A stretch of 11,078 nucleotides of DNA from Candidatus Omnitrophota bacterium (GTDB lineage Bacteria > Omnitrophota > Gorgyraeia > Gygaellales > Profunditerraquicolaceae): NCBI GenBank assembly GCA_028717985.1, contig JAQUMS010000017.1:1-11078 (forward strand). The letters run 5' to 3'. How positions within the stretch are numbered: position 1 is the stretch's first letter; every line of letters starts with the position of its first letter. The position numbers and the translations under genes are program-made. Of this stretch, positions 1-7,198 are shown in pieces. A model generated the notes under the pieces. It searched no databases. It was not told the origin of the DNA and worked only from the letters and a program-made list of their open reading frames with translations.

Positions 1-801
1 AAGACCGGGGATATCTTTGATGAATGGGTAGTTCGTCATTTGGGCTGTCTCCTGGTTGAAGACAGCCGCAAAGATTTCCGTTTTGACCTGAGTAAACCTC
101 TAGACCAGTCCCGTCCCGTTGGTTCGCTTATAAGCGCTCCGTTGGTTTCCAATAATATGCTTCGGGGGATCCTGCGTCTTGATAATCCCGAACCCGGTTT
201 TTATAATTTGGATGATTTGCGTTTGTTGATGACTATTGCGGATATTGGGGCCGTGGCCCTGGAAAATGACGAACTGTACCGTAAGACAAAAGAATTGGCC
301 ATTCATGACGGACTTACCCGGTTATACACAAAAGGCTATTTTCTTGAACGGCTTAAAGAGGAGTGTAAACGGAGCCTGCGCCAGAAAAGAGTTTTTTCAC
401 TGCTTTTAATTGATCTGGATTTTTTTAAAAAATATAATGATGAATTCGGCCATCCCGCGGGTGATATAATTTTACAGAAGGTTAGCGGAATAATCGCCGA
501 TTGTGCCGCTGAAAAAAACGCGCTGGTAAGCAGATTTGGCGGGGAGGAATTTTGCGTGGTGTTTTTTGGGATAGATAAGGAAAAAGCTTTAGAGGAAGCT
601 GAGGAGATGAGGCGGCAGATCGGAGATGCCTCGTTTGTTCTTCGTAACGTTCCAACCCGCGTCACTCTTTCTATAGGAGTCGCGTCTTTTCCCGATGATG
701 CCGAGAATGAGACTGAATTGATGATGCGGGCTGATAAAGCGCTTTATGAAGCGAAAGAAAACGGCAGGAACCGGGTGGCCGCGTATAAAGGAAAACAATG
801 A
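1..801 (+). CDS. GAF-GGDEF diguanylate cyclase, 5' end cut by window
   Basis: Probable cytoplasmic diguanylate cyclase making c-di-GMP from two GTP. The frame is open from base 1 with no stop, so the gene starts upstream; a TTG at 40 lies inside the domain and is not a convincing start. Visible residues before about base 270 look like the second half of a GAF sensor domain (segment ISAPLVSNNMLRGILRLDN, then a helix ending VALENDELY). The GGDEF domain follows, beginning with the usual HDGLTRLYTKGYF segment. The metal-binding LLIDLDFFK strand and the active-site loop GGEEF (bases 538-552) are intact, so activity is expected. The inhibitory I-site (RxxD just before the active loop) is not conserved: the matching residues are EKNA. 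The stop overlaps the start of the next GGDEF gene. The ligand of the GAF domain cannot be inferred. Confidence 0.9.
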   Translation, partial: KTGDIFDEWVVRHLGCLLVEDSRKDFRFDLSKPLDQSRPVGSLISAPLVSNNMLRGILRLDNPEPGFYNLDDLRLLMTIADIGAVALENDELYRKTKELAIHDGLTRLYTKGYFLERLKEECKRSLRQKRVFSLLLIDLDFFKKYNDEFGHPAGDIILQKVSGIIADCAAEKNALVSRFGGEEFCVVFFGIDKEKALEEAEEMRRQIGDASFVLRNVPTRVTLSIGVASFPDDAENETELMMRADKALYEAKENGRNRVAAYKGKQ

Positions 802-1814
802 TGGCGTTCGGGGTTGTTCAGTTCGCGGGTTTAGCGTTTCTTGGAGGCTTGATTCTTTTTGAATATAGGGCCCTGAAACGCCTTGTATGTGATAAAATTT
901 CCTCCGCAGACGAAGATATCCGCTGCCGGTCGACGGAACGGGAACGGCTTCAGGAAGAACATAACATCCTTAAAAATGAAAACCAAAGCCTTGTCAAACA
1001 GCTTGATACCATCATAGGTTTATATGATTTGACCCGTGAAATGTGTACGTATCTTGACGCGGACAAGATTTTTGATTATTTTTCGGACAAGGTGCGTTTG
1101 TATATCGATTTAAAAAACTGCGTTTTTCTCAAAAAAGATACCATAGAAAAAGAGGAATATAGAAATTACTTTGTATTCCCGGTTACGATCGGCCGTAAAA
1201 TAGAAGGGTATCTTATGGCCGAAGGTATCCGGGACAGCGATAAGGAAAAATGCGCGATCCTGTCCCAGGGGTTTTTGCTCGGGATGAAAAGGGCTATTCT
1301 TTATGGAAAGATTGAAGAATTGGCGATTACTGATTCCCTGACAAAAGTTTTTACCCGCAGGTATTGGATGGATAGGTTCCGTGAAGAAATAGACCGTTCA
1401 AAACGATACCATTACGGATTGTCATGCCTGATGATCGATATAGACCATTTTAAGCTTATAAATGATCAGTATGGGCACATGGTGGGAGAAGTAATTTTAA
1501 GCGAAGTTTCGCGTTTAATTAAAGAAAATCTCCGGCAAATAGATTTAATGGGGCGGTATGGTGGAGAAGAATTTTCGATTGTTTTATCTGAGACAGGCTT
1601 GGACGAAGCGCGAATAGTGGCGGAACGTATACGTAAAGCTGTTGAAGAGAAAGATATCTGCGCGTATGATGAAAAATTAAAAGCAACCATAAGCATCGGG
1701 ATTTCCTTTTTTCCGGGAGATGCTGATAAAGGGGATGAACTATTGAATAAAGCTGATCAGGCTTTATATAAGGCCAAGCAGTCGGGCAGAAATCAAGTCC
1801 GTTCCTATGCCTGA
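798..1814 (+). CDS. Membrane-anchored GGDEF diguanylate cyclase
   Basis: Probable inner-membrane diguanylate cyclase. Residues 4-22 form one hydrophobic segment. A charged heptad-like stretch (about 43-73) suggests a coiled coil. Residues about 75-170 form a weakly recognisable GAF-like sensor region, and 175-338 form GGDEF. The metal strand MIDIDHF (D214) and the active loop GGEEF (255-259) are intact, and an allosteric I-site RQID (246-249) is present, so product inhibition by c-di-GMP is expected. The start codon overlaps the upstream stop as ATGA, which implies translational coupling. A second ATG follows at 801. The SD-like AAAGGA at 787-792 is 8 nt from it, so either start is plausible. 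The pair probably arose by duplication or was recruited together. The GAF-like assignment is tentative; the GGDEF call is firm. Confidence 0.9.
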   Translation: MMAFGVVQFAGLAFLGGLILFEYRALKRLVCDKISSADEDIRCRSTERERLQEEHNILKNENQSLVKQLDTIIGLYDLTREMCTYLDADKIFDYFSDKVRLYIDLKNCVFLKKDTIEKEEYRNYFVFPVTIGRKIEGYLMAEGIRDSDKEKCAILSQGFLLGMKRAILYGKIEELAITDSLTKVFTRRYWMDRFREEIDRSKRYHYGLSCLMIDIDHFKLINDQYGHMVGEVILSEVSRLIKENLRQIDLMGRYGGEEFSIVLSETGLDEARIVAERIRKAVEEKDICAYDEKLKATISIGISFFPGDADKGDELLNKADQALYKAKQSGRNQVRSYA

Positions 1815-1822
1815 TAATTTTA

Positions 1823-1838
1823 ATAAGTTTTAACTTAT
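1823..1838. other. AT-rich perfect palindrome upstream of a promoter
   Basis: ATAAGTTTTAACTTAT reads as two 7-nt inverted arms around TT, ending 3 bases before the -35 box of the promoter at 1842. The position suits an operator for a DNA-binding regulator of the kinase-transaldolase-lptD genes. It is AT-only apart from one G and one C, and no regulator gene is visible here, so chance is a real alternative. It lacks the GC-rich stem and T-run of a terminator. Confidence 0.25.
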
Positions 1839-1841
1839 CCC

Positions 1842-1870
1842 TTGCAATTATAGGTACTTTACGTTACAAT
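1842..1870 (+). promoter_or_regulatory. Sigma70-type promoter for the ROK kinase-transaldolase-lptD run
   Basis: The -35 box TTGCAA (1842-1847) and -10 box TACAAT (1865-1870) are separated by 17 bp. Transcription would start near 1877, giving a leader of about 58 nt before the ATG at 1935. It lies in the only sizeable gap (120 bp) between the GGDEF pair and the sugar kinase, so it separates two transcription units. It is predicted from consensus match only. Confidence 0.55.
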
Positions 1871-1934
1871 AGGCTGGTTGCACGGGGGTTTTCTATCGCA
1901 CGGAACTGCTTTAAAACACTAAACTTATAGTAGA

Positions 1935-2858
1935 ATGGCGCGTAAAAAATATACTATTGGTATTGACGTTGGGGGGACGAACCTTAAAATAGGCCTTCTT
2001 AACACGGAATTTGTTTTAAAAGATAAGCATGTACTTAACACCCGGATTTTTTCTAAAAAAGAAGAATTAATTGCCGCGATCGCTGAATCAGCGGAAAAAG
2101 TGATTTTCGCCAACGGATTAAAAAAAATAGATATTTCCGGATTGGGGATCGGTGTCCCCGGTCCGGTAAACTCTGATGAAGGTATTGTTTATTTTTTTCC
2201 CAATATCCCGGGATGGAAGAACGTAAACCTCAAGAAAATCCTCGAAAAAAAATCAGGATTCAGAGTATGTATTGATAATGACGCGAACCTGATGGCGCTT
2301 GCCGAGCATCGCAAGGGAGCGGCCCGGAATTCACGTAACGCGGTATGCCTGACTTTGGGAACCGGAGTCGGCGGGGGGATCATTATTGAAAACCGTTTGT
2401 TTCGCGGTTCATCGTTTGTCGCGGGAGAAATCGGGCATATGCCGCTTAACGAGAATGGCCCGCGTTGTAATTGCGGAGGAATTGCCTGCCTGGAATCGTA
2501 TGTAGGTAATAATAAAATTATGGATTTATCCCGGAATATCTTTCATAAGGATTATCCGTTGGAATACATAAGTTCTTTGGCACGAAAAGGCGATCAGAGG
2601 GCGATAAAGGTTTGGCAATATGCGGGTAGGCATATTGGTCTTGCTCTTGCGGGAATTGTTAACCTGTTGAATCCTGATTGTATAGTCATAGGCGGCGGCG
2701 TTGCTGAAGCCGGCCCGGTATTGTTTAATTCTATCAGGGATACCGTGAAGAGGCGCGCAATGCCTGTGCAGGCGAAGCATGTGAAAATAGTAAAAGCGGA
2801 ATTAGGAAATAATGCCGGAATGATAGGCGCCGGATTGCTGGTGCGGGAAAGTTTTTAG
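1935..2858 (+). CDS. ROK-family sugar kinase (probable glucokinase)
   Basis: Cytoplasmic ATP-dependent sugar kinase, most likely glucose to glucose 6-phosphate. The 307-aa length is normal for bacterial ROK kinases. Motifs in order are the phosphate-1 loop DVGGT (11-15), GVPGPV (73-78), the catalytic aspartate in DNDAN (D116), the glycine-rich GTGVGGG (142-148), and the ROK zinc site with H168 in GEIGH plus C178, C180 and C185 in CNCGGIAC. E187 of CLE completes the sugar-contact signature. No N-terminal helix-turn-helix is present, so this is the kinase form, not a ROK repressor. The ATG at 1935 is the first start after an in-frame stop at 1920, yet no good Shine-Dalgarno precedes it. N-acetylhexosamine or mannose kinase activity cannot be excluded. 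It would feed hexose phosphate to the transaldolase next door. Confidence 0.88.
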   Translation: MARKKYTIGIDVGGTNLKIGLLNTEFVLKDKHVLNTRIFSKKEELIAAIAESAEKVIFANGLKKIDISGLGIGVPGPVNSDEGIVYFFPNIPGWKNVNLKKILEKKSGFRVCIDNDANLMALAEHRKGAARNSRNAVCLTLGTGVGGGIIIENRLFRGSSFVAGEIGHMPLNENGPRCNCGGIACLESYVGNNKIMDLSRNIFHKDYPLEYISSLARKGDQRAIKVWQYAGRHIGLALAGIVNLLNPDCIVIGGGVAEAGPVLFNSIRDTVKRRAMPVQAKHVKIVKAELGNNAGMIGAGLLVRESF

Positions 2859-2944
2859 CCGTATCAGGAATATTTCCGCCGCATGCGGGTGTGTGTTAAT
2901 TTTTGAGGCTATGCGTAAAATTCGTATGAGGAGGGAGATTAAAA

Positions 2945-3619
2945 ATGAAAATATTTATAGATACCGCCAATGTCAGGGAAATAAAAGAAGCCGTAAGTAT
3001 GGGGATTGTCGATGGGGTGACTACTAATCCTACATTGGTCGCGAAAGAAAACCGCTCCATGACGGAATTACTTGAGGAAATATGCGCGCTGGTTTCCGGT
3101 CCCGTAAGCGCGGAAGTCATCAGCTTACAAACGGAAGAGATGGTTTCTGAAGCGAGGAAACTTTCGCGTATCGCGAAAAATATCGTTGTGAAAATCCCGC
3201 TTATTAAAGAAGGTTTACAAGCGGTGCGTGTTTTGTCTCGCGAAGGTATTAAAACCAATGTGACACTTTGTTTCTCTCCTTCACAGGCTTTGCTCGCCGC
3301 GAAAGTGGGGGCTGATTTTATTTCGCCGTTTATAGGCAGGTTTGACGATATCAGCCAGGAAGGGATGGATTTGATCCGGAACATTAAACTTATTTACTCC
3401 AATTATAATTTTAAAACCGAGATTATTGTTGCTTCAGTGCGGAATCCGATGCATATCGTGGAAGCGGCAAAGATCGGGGCGGATATCGCGACGGTCCCGT
3501 TCGCGGTAATTGAACAGCTTATTAAGCATCCTCTTACCGATATTGGTATTCAGCGTTTTCTTAAGGATTGGGAAAAGGTTTCGCAAATCCAGACCCAAAA
3601 AGTTTCTTCTGCCCGCTAA
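2945..3619 (+). CDS. tal: Small transaldolase (TalC / FSA-like family)
   Basis: Cytoplasmic class I aldolase-fold enzyme of 224 aa. It belongs to the short decameric transaldolase subfamily that also contains fructose-6-phosphate aldolase. Visible active-site residues are D6, N28 in TTNP (26-29), E57, the Schiff-base lysine K83 in VVKIP, R132 and S164. In E. coli FsaA the position of E57 is a glutamine (Gln59), a residue linked to aldolase versus transaldolase chemistry. The glutamate here, and the NVTLCFSPSQALLAAK segment, favour transaldolase (sedoheptulose 7-phosphate plus glyceraldehyde 3-phosphate exchange in the pentose phosphate pathway). A strong AGGAGGG (2929-2935) sits 9 nt before the ATG and fixes the start. 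It lies 86 bp after the ROK kinase, and lptD begins one codon after its stop. Confidence 0.9.
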   Translation: MKIFIDTANVREIKEAVSMGIVDGVTTNPTLVAKENRSMTELLEEICALVSGPVSAEVISLQTEEMVSEARKLSRIAKNIVVKIPLIKEGLQAVRVLSREGIKTNVTLCFSPSQALLAAKVGADFISPFIGRFDDISQEGMDLIRNIKLIYSNYNFKTEIIVASVRNPMHIVEAAKIGADIATVPFAVIEQLIKHPLTDIGIQRFLKDWEKVSQIQTQKVSSAR

Positions 3620-3622
3620 TAT

Positions 3623-5797
3623 ATGAATTTATTGAACGCGCAATTCCTCAAAAAAAGTTTATTTTTCACAGTACCGGTTGTGTTTCTGGTCTGCGCGGTT
3701 TCCGGTTTTGCGGCCGGACAGGAATCTGTGCCTCAAAAGCCCATTGATGAGCCTATTATTGTAAACGGGGATATTGTTGAATATTCAACCGATAACCGTG
3801 AGGTGACCGCGACCGGGAATGTGGAAGTTATTTACAAGGGTACCCGCCTGAGCTGTAAGAAATTGACGGTTAATATGCAGACCAAGGATGCTGTTGCCGA
3901 GGGTAATGCGCGTATAGAGGATAAACAGAGCGTGTTCGAAGGAGAAAAGATCGTTTATAATTTCGACAAGAAAGTTGGATCGATAATCAACGGTGAATTC
4001 CGGGCTGAACCGTATTACGGGAAAGCGGAAAAATTGGAAAAAGTTGCCGAAAATCAGTTTATCGGCACGAATGGACACGCGACGACATGCAGTTTTGACC
4101 ATCCTCATTACGGTATAAAATGTAAAACTCTGGATGTGATTCCCAAAGACAGGATGCGGACTAAAAATGATACGTTTTATTTTGGCAAGGTCCCAGTCGC
4201 ATATTTGCCCGTTATGAACAGGGATTTGAAAACCAAAAAGTCACGGTATCAATTTACTCCCGGATACAGCAAACGATGGGGCGGGTATCTTCTGAGTAAT
4301 TACCGGTATGATTTGGGTCCGGGAGTCACCGGCCGTTTGTATGCCGATTACCGTCAGAAGTGGGGGATGGCGGAGGGTTTCGGCGTAAACTATAAGACAC
4401 CTTCTGTGGGTAAAGGCGATTTGAAATTTTATTATACCCAGGAACGGGATAAAAATCAGCCTGAAGGGACTTTTGACAAGTTTGAACGGTATTTGATCAG
4501 GTGGAGGCATCAGTGGGATATAGATGATAGGACAACTCTTACAAACGAATATTATAAGATCACTGATTCTAAACGGGCTCTTTTGGGGTCTGATCATAAT
4601 TTCCTGAAGGATTATTTTCAGCAGGAATACGATAAGGATTCTCAGCCGTTATCGTATTCATTGTTGCATCATAATTTTAACTATTCAAGTTTTGATTTTC
4701 TGGTTCAGAAGAGAATTAACAATTGGTATACTCAGCTTGAAAAACTTCCTGAGATTGATTACAGTTTGCCGAGCACTCAAATGGGGGAAAGCCCGTTTTA
4801 TTTCCAGAATAACAGCCAGTACGTTGACTATACGTATAAATATGCTGCGCCTTCTCCTGAGGATTTGAATATGCAGCGCGTGGATACTACCAATAGAATT
4901 TCTGTGCCGACTCGTGTTGCGTTTATAGGTATTACGCCGTTTGTCGCAAGCAGGCAGACATTCTATGATGAGAATGTGTATGATGAATCCGTTTGGGGCC
5001 GGCCTCGCACGGTTTTTTATACCGGGGCTGACTTGAGCACTAAATTTTACCGTACTTTTGAGGCGCAGACAAATTTTATGGGTTTGGATATCAATAGACT
5101 CCGGCATGTTATTACGCCGACTATCAATTACGCGTATAATCATGCTCCCACGGTGCCAAGCAATAAATTAATGCAGTTTGATTCTGTTGATTCGATTTCA
5201 TCCAGTAATGTAGCTACTCTTGAGCTGTCGAATAAACTTCAGACGAAACGCCAGGGCCAATCCGTGGATATCGCGGATTTCCGGGTAAGCAGCCCGTATT
5301 CTTTTAAGCCAAAAGGGGGTACCGGAAGCAGTTTCGGAGATTATTTATTTAAACTCGAATTGCTGCCCTATTCGTGGATGCGGTTTGCCGGGGATGCTAC
5401 GTATAGCCATAGATATGATTATTTTACCGGCGTTAATTACGATTGGAATTTTACGATACAGCCGGAACGCACAATCGGTATTGGACAACGTGTTCAGCAT
5501 AAAGGCGGCAATGAATTAACGTTTAATACCGGCTGGCGGCTGACTCCTAAATGGAAGGCTTCCCTGTATGAACGGTATCAATTCACTAAGCTGGATACGG
5601 TAAAACACGGATTTCGTGAACAGGAATATTCGTTGACCAGGGATTTGCATTGCTGGGATATGAGCGTGATGTATAATGTTAAAAAAGATATAGGGAATGA
5701 AATATGGCTTATTTTTAGGCTTAAAGCGTTTCCGGAAATGGAAGTGAATCTTAATCAGAGTTATAACGCTCCCAAAGCCGGATCTCAAACACCGTAG
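3623..5797 (+). CDS. lptD: LPS-assembly outer-membrane protein LptD
   Basis: Outer-membrane barrel that inserts lipopolysaccharide into the outer leaflet. It has 724 residues. An N-terminal signal peptide (basic KK at 10-11, hydrophobic 13-30, likely cleavage near FAA-GQ at 31-32) is followed by an OstA/LptA-like periplasmic domain (about 45-170, with the repeating VEYSTDNREVTATGNVEV-type strands). The rest is a long aromatic-rich beta-barrel with alternating strands and a terminal DLHCWDMSVMY segment typical of the family. Mature cysteines are C78, C156, C167 and C677. C156 and C677 match the positions of one of the two E. coli inter-domain disulfides. The gene starts one codon after the transaldolase stop, in the same frame (TAA TAT ATG), with no clear Shine-Dalgarno, so reinitiation or coupling is likely. 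LptD implies a true diderm with LPS. Confidence 0.93.
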   Translation: MNLLNAQFLKKSLFFTVPVVFLVCAVSGFAAGQESVPQKPIDEPIIVNGDIVEYSTDNREVTATGNVEVIYKGTRLSCKKLTVNMQTKDAVAEGNARIEDKQSVFEGEKIVYNFDKKVGSIINGEFRAEPYYGKAEKLEKVAENQFIGTNGHATTCSFDHPHYGIKCKTLDVIPKDRMRTKNDTFYFGKVPVAYLPVMNRDLKTKKSRYQFTPGYSKRWGGYLLSNYRYDLGPGVTGRLYADYRQKWGMAEGFGVNYKTPSVGKGDLKFYYTQERDKNQPEGTFDKFERYLIRWRHQWDIDDRTTLTNEYYKITDSKRALLGSDHNFLKDYFQQEYDKDSQPLSYSLLHHNFNYSSFDFLVQKRINNWYTQLEKLPEIDYSLPSTQMGESPFYFQNNSQYVDYTYKYAAPSPEDLNMQRVDTTNRISVPTRVAFIGITPFVASRQTFYDENVYDESVWGRPRTVFYTGADLSTKFYRTFEAQTNFMGLDINRLRHVITPTINYAYNHAPTVPSNKLMQFDSVDSISSSNVATLELSNKLQTKRQGQSVDIADFRVSSPYSFKPKGGTGSSFGDYLFKLELLPYSWMRFAGDATYSHRYDYFTGVNYDWNFTIQPERTIGIGQRVQHKGGNELTFNTGWRLTPKWKASLYERYQFTKLDTVKHGFREQEYSLTRDLHCWDMSVMYNVKKDIGNEIWLIFRLKAFPEMEVNLNQSYNAPKAGSQTP

Positions 5798-5864
5798 GGA
5801 GTTAATTCCTGCCTACCGGCAGGCAGGCGCCCGCCACTAAATCTTTGGCGGGCTCATTAAGGAG
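5798..5864 (+). repeat. SD-bearing hairpin repeat, copy 1 (with 20-nt insert)
   Basis: It begins directly after the lptD stop with GGAGTTAATTC (5798-5808). A 20-nt palindromic insert (5809-5828) follows, then a perfect 8-bp hairpin GCCCGCCA (5829-5836) / TGGCGGGC (5846-5853) with a 9-nt loop, and last TCATTAAGGAG (5854-5864). The final AAGGAG (5859-5864) is the Shine-Dalgarno of the dehydrogenase gene, 7 nt before its ATG. Apart from the insert, it matches the copy at 9658-9704 at 46 of 47 positions; the single difference is A5839 against G9679 in the loop. The match includes the left flank, so it is one repeat family. Confidence 0.85.
5808..5827. repeat. 20-bp near-perfect palindrome nested in copy 1
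   Basis: CCTGCCTACCGGCAGGCAGG pairs with itself over 20 bp with a single mismatched pair (A5815/C5820), giving a 7-bp stem CCTGCCT/AGGCAGG. Copy 2 of the surrounding repeat lacks it exactly between GGAGTTAATTC and GCCCGCCA, so it looks like a separate small palindromic element inserted into the larger repeat, or lost from copy 2. A half-site CCTGCCTGTCGG just after rng (9451-9462) resembles its left arm. As RNA it would form a second hairpin upstream of the SD hairpin. Confidence 0.7.
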
Positions 5865-5871
5865 TCGGAGG

Positions 5872-7179
5872 ATGGAAAATACAATCAAGGATTTTGAAGC
5901 AAAAGTGAGAAATCGGAAACTTACTGTTGCGGTTGTGGGGTTAGGGTATGTCGGGCTTCCTCTTGCTATAGAATTTGCCAAAAAAGGTTTTAGCTGTATG
6001 GGCATTGATCTTGATAAAGATAGAATAGCCCGCCTTAAAAAACAGGAAAGTTATATAACCGATGTGCCTTCCGCGGATTTAAAAAAGGTACTTAAGAATA
6101 CTAAGTTCAGGGCGGAACAGGATTTTCGTTTTTTGCCCGAGGCTGATGTTATTTTTATCTGTGTTCCTACTCCGCTTAAGAAAAAGCATGAACCGGATAT
6201 TTCATATATCAAAAGCGCGGTTAAATCCATATCCCTGAATATGAAAAGAGGCGCGTTGGTGATTCTTGAAAGTACCACATATCCCGGGACAACGGATGAA
6301 GTTATTATTCCCTTGTTGGAATCGGGGACTTTAAAACACGGTAAGGATTTTTTCCTCTGTTTTTCTCCCGAACGCATTGATCCGGGAAATGAGCAGTTCC
6401 CGCTCCATAAGATCGTTAAGGTCATCGGAGGAGTCTCTCCCGAAGCAACCAGCCGGGGCGTAGCGATTTATTCAACTATTCTTCACAAGATTGTGCCGGT
6501 TTCTTCCGCACGGGTCGCTGAGATGGTTAAATTGCTTGAAAATACGTTCCGACTGATAAATATCGGGATGATCAATGAATTGGCGATGATGGCCCATAAG
6601 ATGAAAATAGATATCTGGGAAGTTATTGATGCGGCTAAAACAAAACCGTTCGGGTTTATGGCGTTTTACCCCGGTCCGGGAGTCGGCGGGCACTGTATCC
6701 CTAAAGATCCTCTGTATCTGTATTGGAAAGCCCGTAAATTCGGGTTTAAATCAAAATTCATCAAACTGGCTTCGCAGGTCATCACGTACATGCCGGAATA
6801 TGTCGTGGAACGGGTATCGGAAATCTTACTGGCGCAAGGGAAAAAATTGAAAAATTCGCATATTCTGGTAGTTGGGGCAACCTATAAAAAAGACGTTAAG
6901 GATTTACGAAAGTCGCCGGCTCTTGATATAATTGAGTTATTGTCTGTAAAAGCAAAAGAGGTATCGTATTATGATCCGCTGATCCCATTTCTAAAATTTA
7001 ATTCTATTGATCTTGTTTCCGCCGATATTAAAAATAAGATCAGCACCTATGATTGTGTGGTCATTGCCACGGATCATTCCGTTATTGATTATGGGGCGAT
7101 TTTGAAAAAGGCCCGGTGTATTTTTGACACGCGTAACATTTATAAGAATATTGTGGATCAGAAGATTTATAAGATATAA
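5872..7179 (+). CDS. wbpA: Nucleotide-sugar dehydrogenase, UDP-GlcNAc 6-dehydrogenase type
   Basis: Cytoplasmic NAD-dependent four-electron oxidoreductase of the UDP-glucose/GDP-mannose dehydrogenase family, converting a UDP-hexose(amine) to the uronic acid for surface polysaccharide. It has 435 aa from the ATG at 5872, fixed by AAGGAG 7 nt upstream. Upstream TTG at 5845 lies within the hairpin repeat and is rejected. The Rossmann loop GLGYVG is at 23-28, followed by ESTTYPGTTDE (133-143), FSPERIDPGN (164-173), active-site K220 and N224, and catalytic C275 in GGHCIPKDP. The PFGFMAFYPGPG run before the cysteine is characteristic of WbpA-like enzymes rather than UDP-glucose dehydrogenase (GGSCFPKD). 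The lysine in HCIPKDP is unusual; WbpA typically has isoleucine there. No glycosyltransferase or polymerase gene is nearby. Substrate (UDP-GlcNAc versus UDP-GalNAc) is unresolved. Confidence 0.85.
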   Translation: MENTIKDFEAKVRNRKLTVAVVGLGYVGLPLAIEFAKKGFSCMGIDLDKDRIARLKKQESYITDVPSADLKKVLKNTKFRAEQDFRFLPEADVIFICVPTPLKKKHEPDISYIKSAVKSISLNMKRGALVILESTTYPGTTDEVIIPLLESGTLKHGKDFFLCFSPERIDPGNEQFPLHKIVKVIGGVSPEATSRGVAIYSTILHKIVPVSSARVAEMVKLLENTFRLINIGMINELAMMAHKMKIDIWEVIDAAKTKPFGFMAFYPGPGVGGHCIPKDPLYLYWKARKFGFKSKFIKLASQVITYMPEYVVERVSEILLAQGKKLKNSHILVVGATYKKDVKDLRKSPALDIIELLSVKAKEVSYYDPLIPFLKFNSIDLVSADIKNKISTYDCVVIATDHSVIDYGAILKKARCIFDTRNIYKNIVDQKIYKI

Positions 7180-7198
7180 TGGTGAGGAGCTGGAATAC

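Noticed and set aside
1815..1934. Intrinsic terminator after the second GGDEF gene
   Set aside because: The only inverted repeat is AT-rich with a tiny loop and no following T-run.
2879..2888. Palindrome CCGCATGCGG after the ROK kinase as a terminator
   Set aside because: Folded as RNA it gives only a 3-bp stem around CATG, and no continuous T-run follows; the transaldolase is probably co-transcribed.
2903..2930. TTGAGG and TATGAG as a promoter for the transaldolase
   Set aside because: The -10 candidate is poor and overlaps the Shine-Dalgarno, leaving no room for a leader.
4241..4597. Long minus-strand open frames within lptD and other genes
   Set aside because: They are shadows of strongly supported plus-strand genes, with no family motifs and no ribosome binding sites.
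5845..5871. Upstream TTG start for the nucleotide-sugar dehydrogenase
   Set aside because: It lies in the hairpin loop and 3' arm of the repeat; the ATG at 5872 has AAGGAG at proper distance and fits the family N-terminus.
7124..7198. Upstream start for the pilin-like gene inside the dehydrogenase gene
   Set aside because: It would overlap the dehydrogenase by 56 bases and add a charged N-terminus before the membrane helix; ATG 7199 has a good Shine-Dalgarno.
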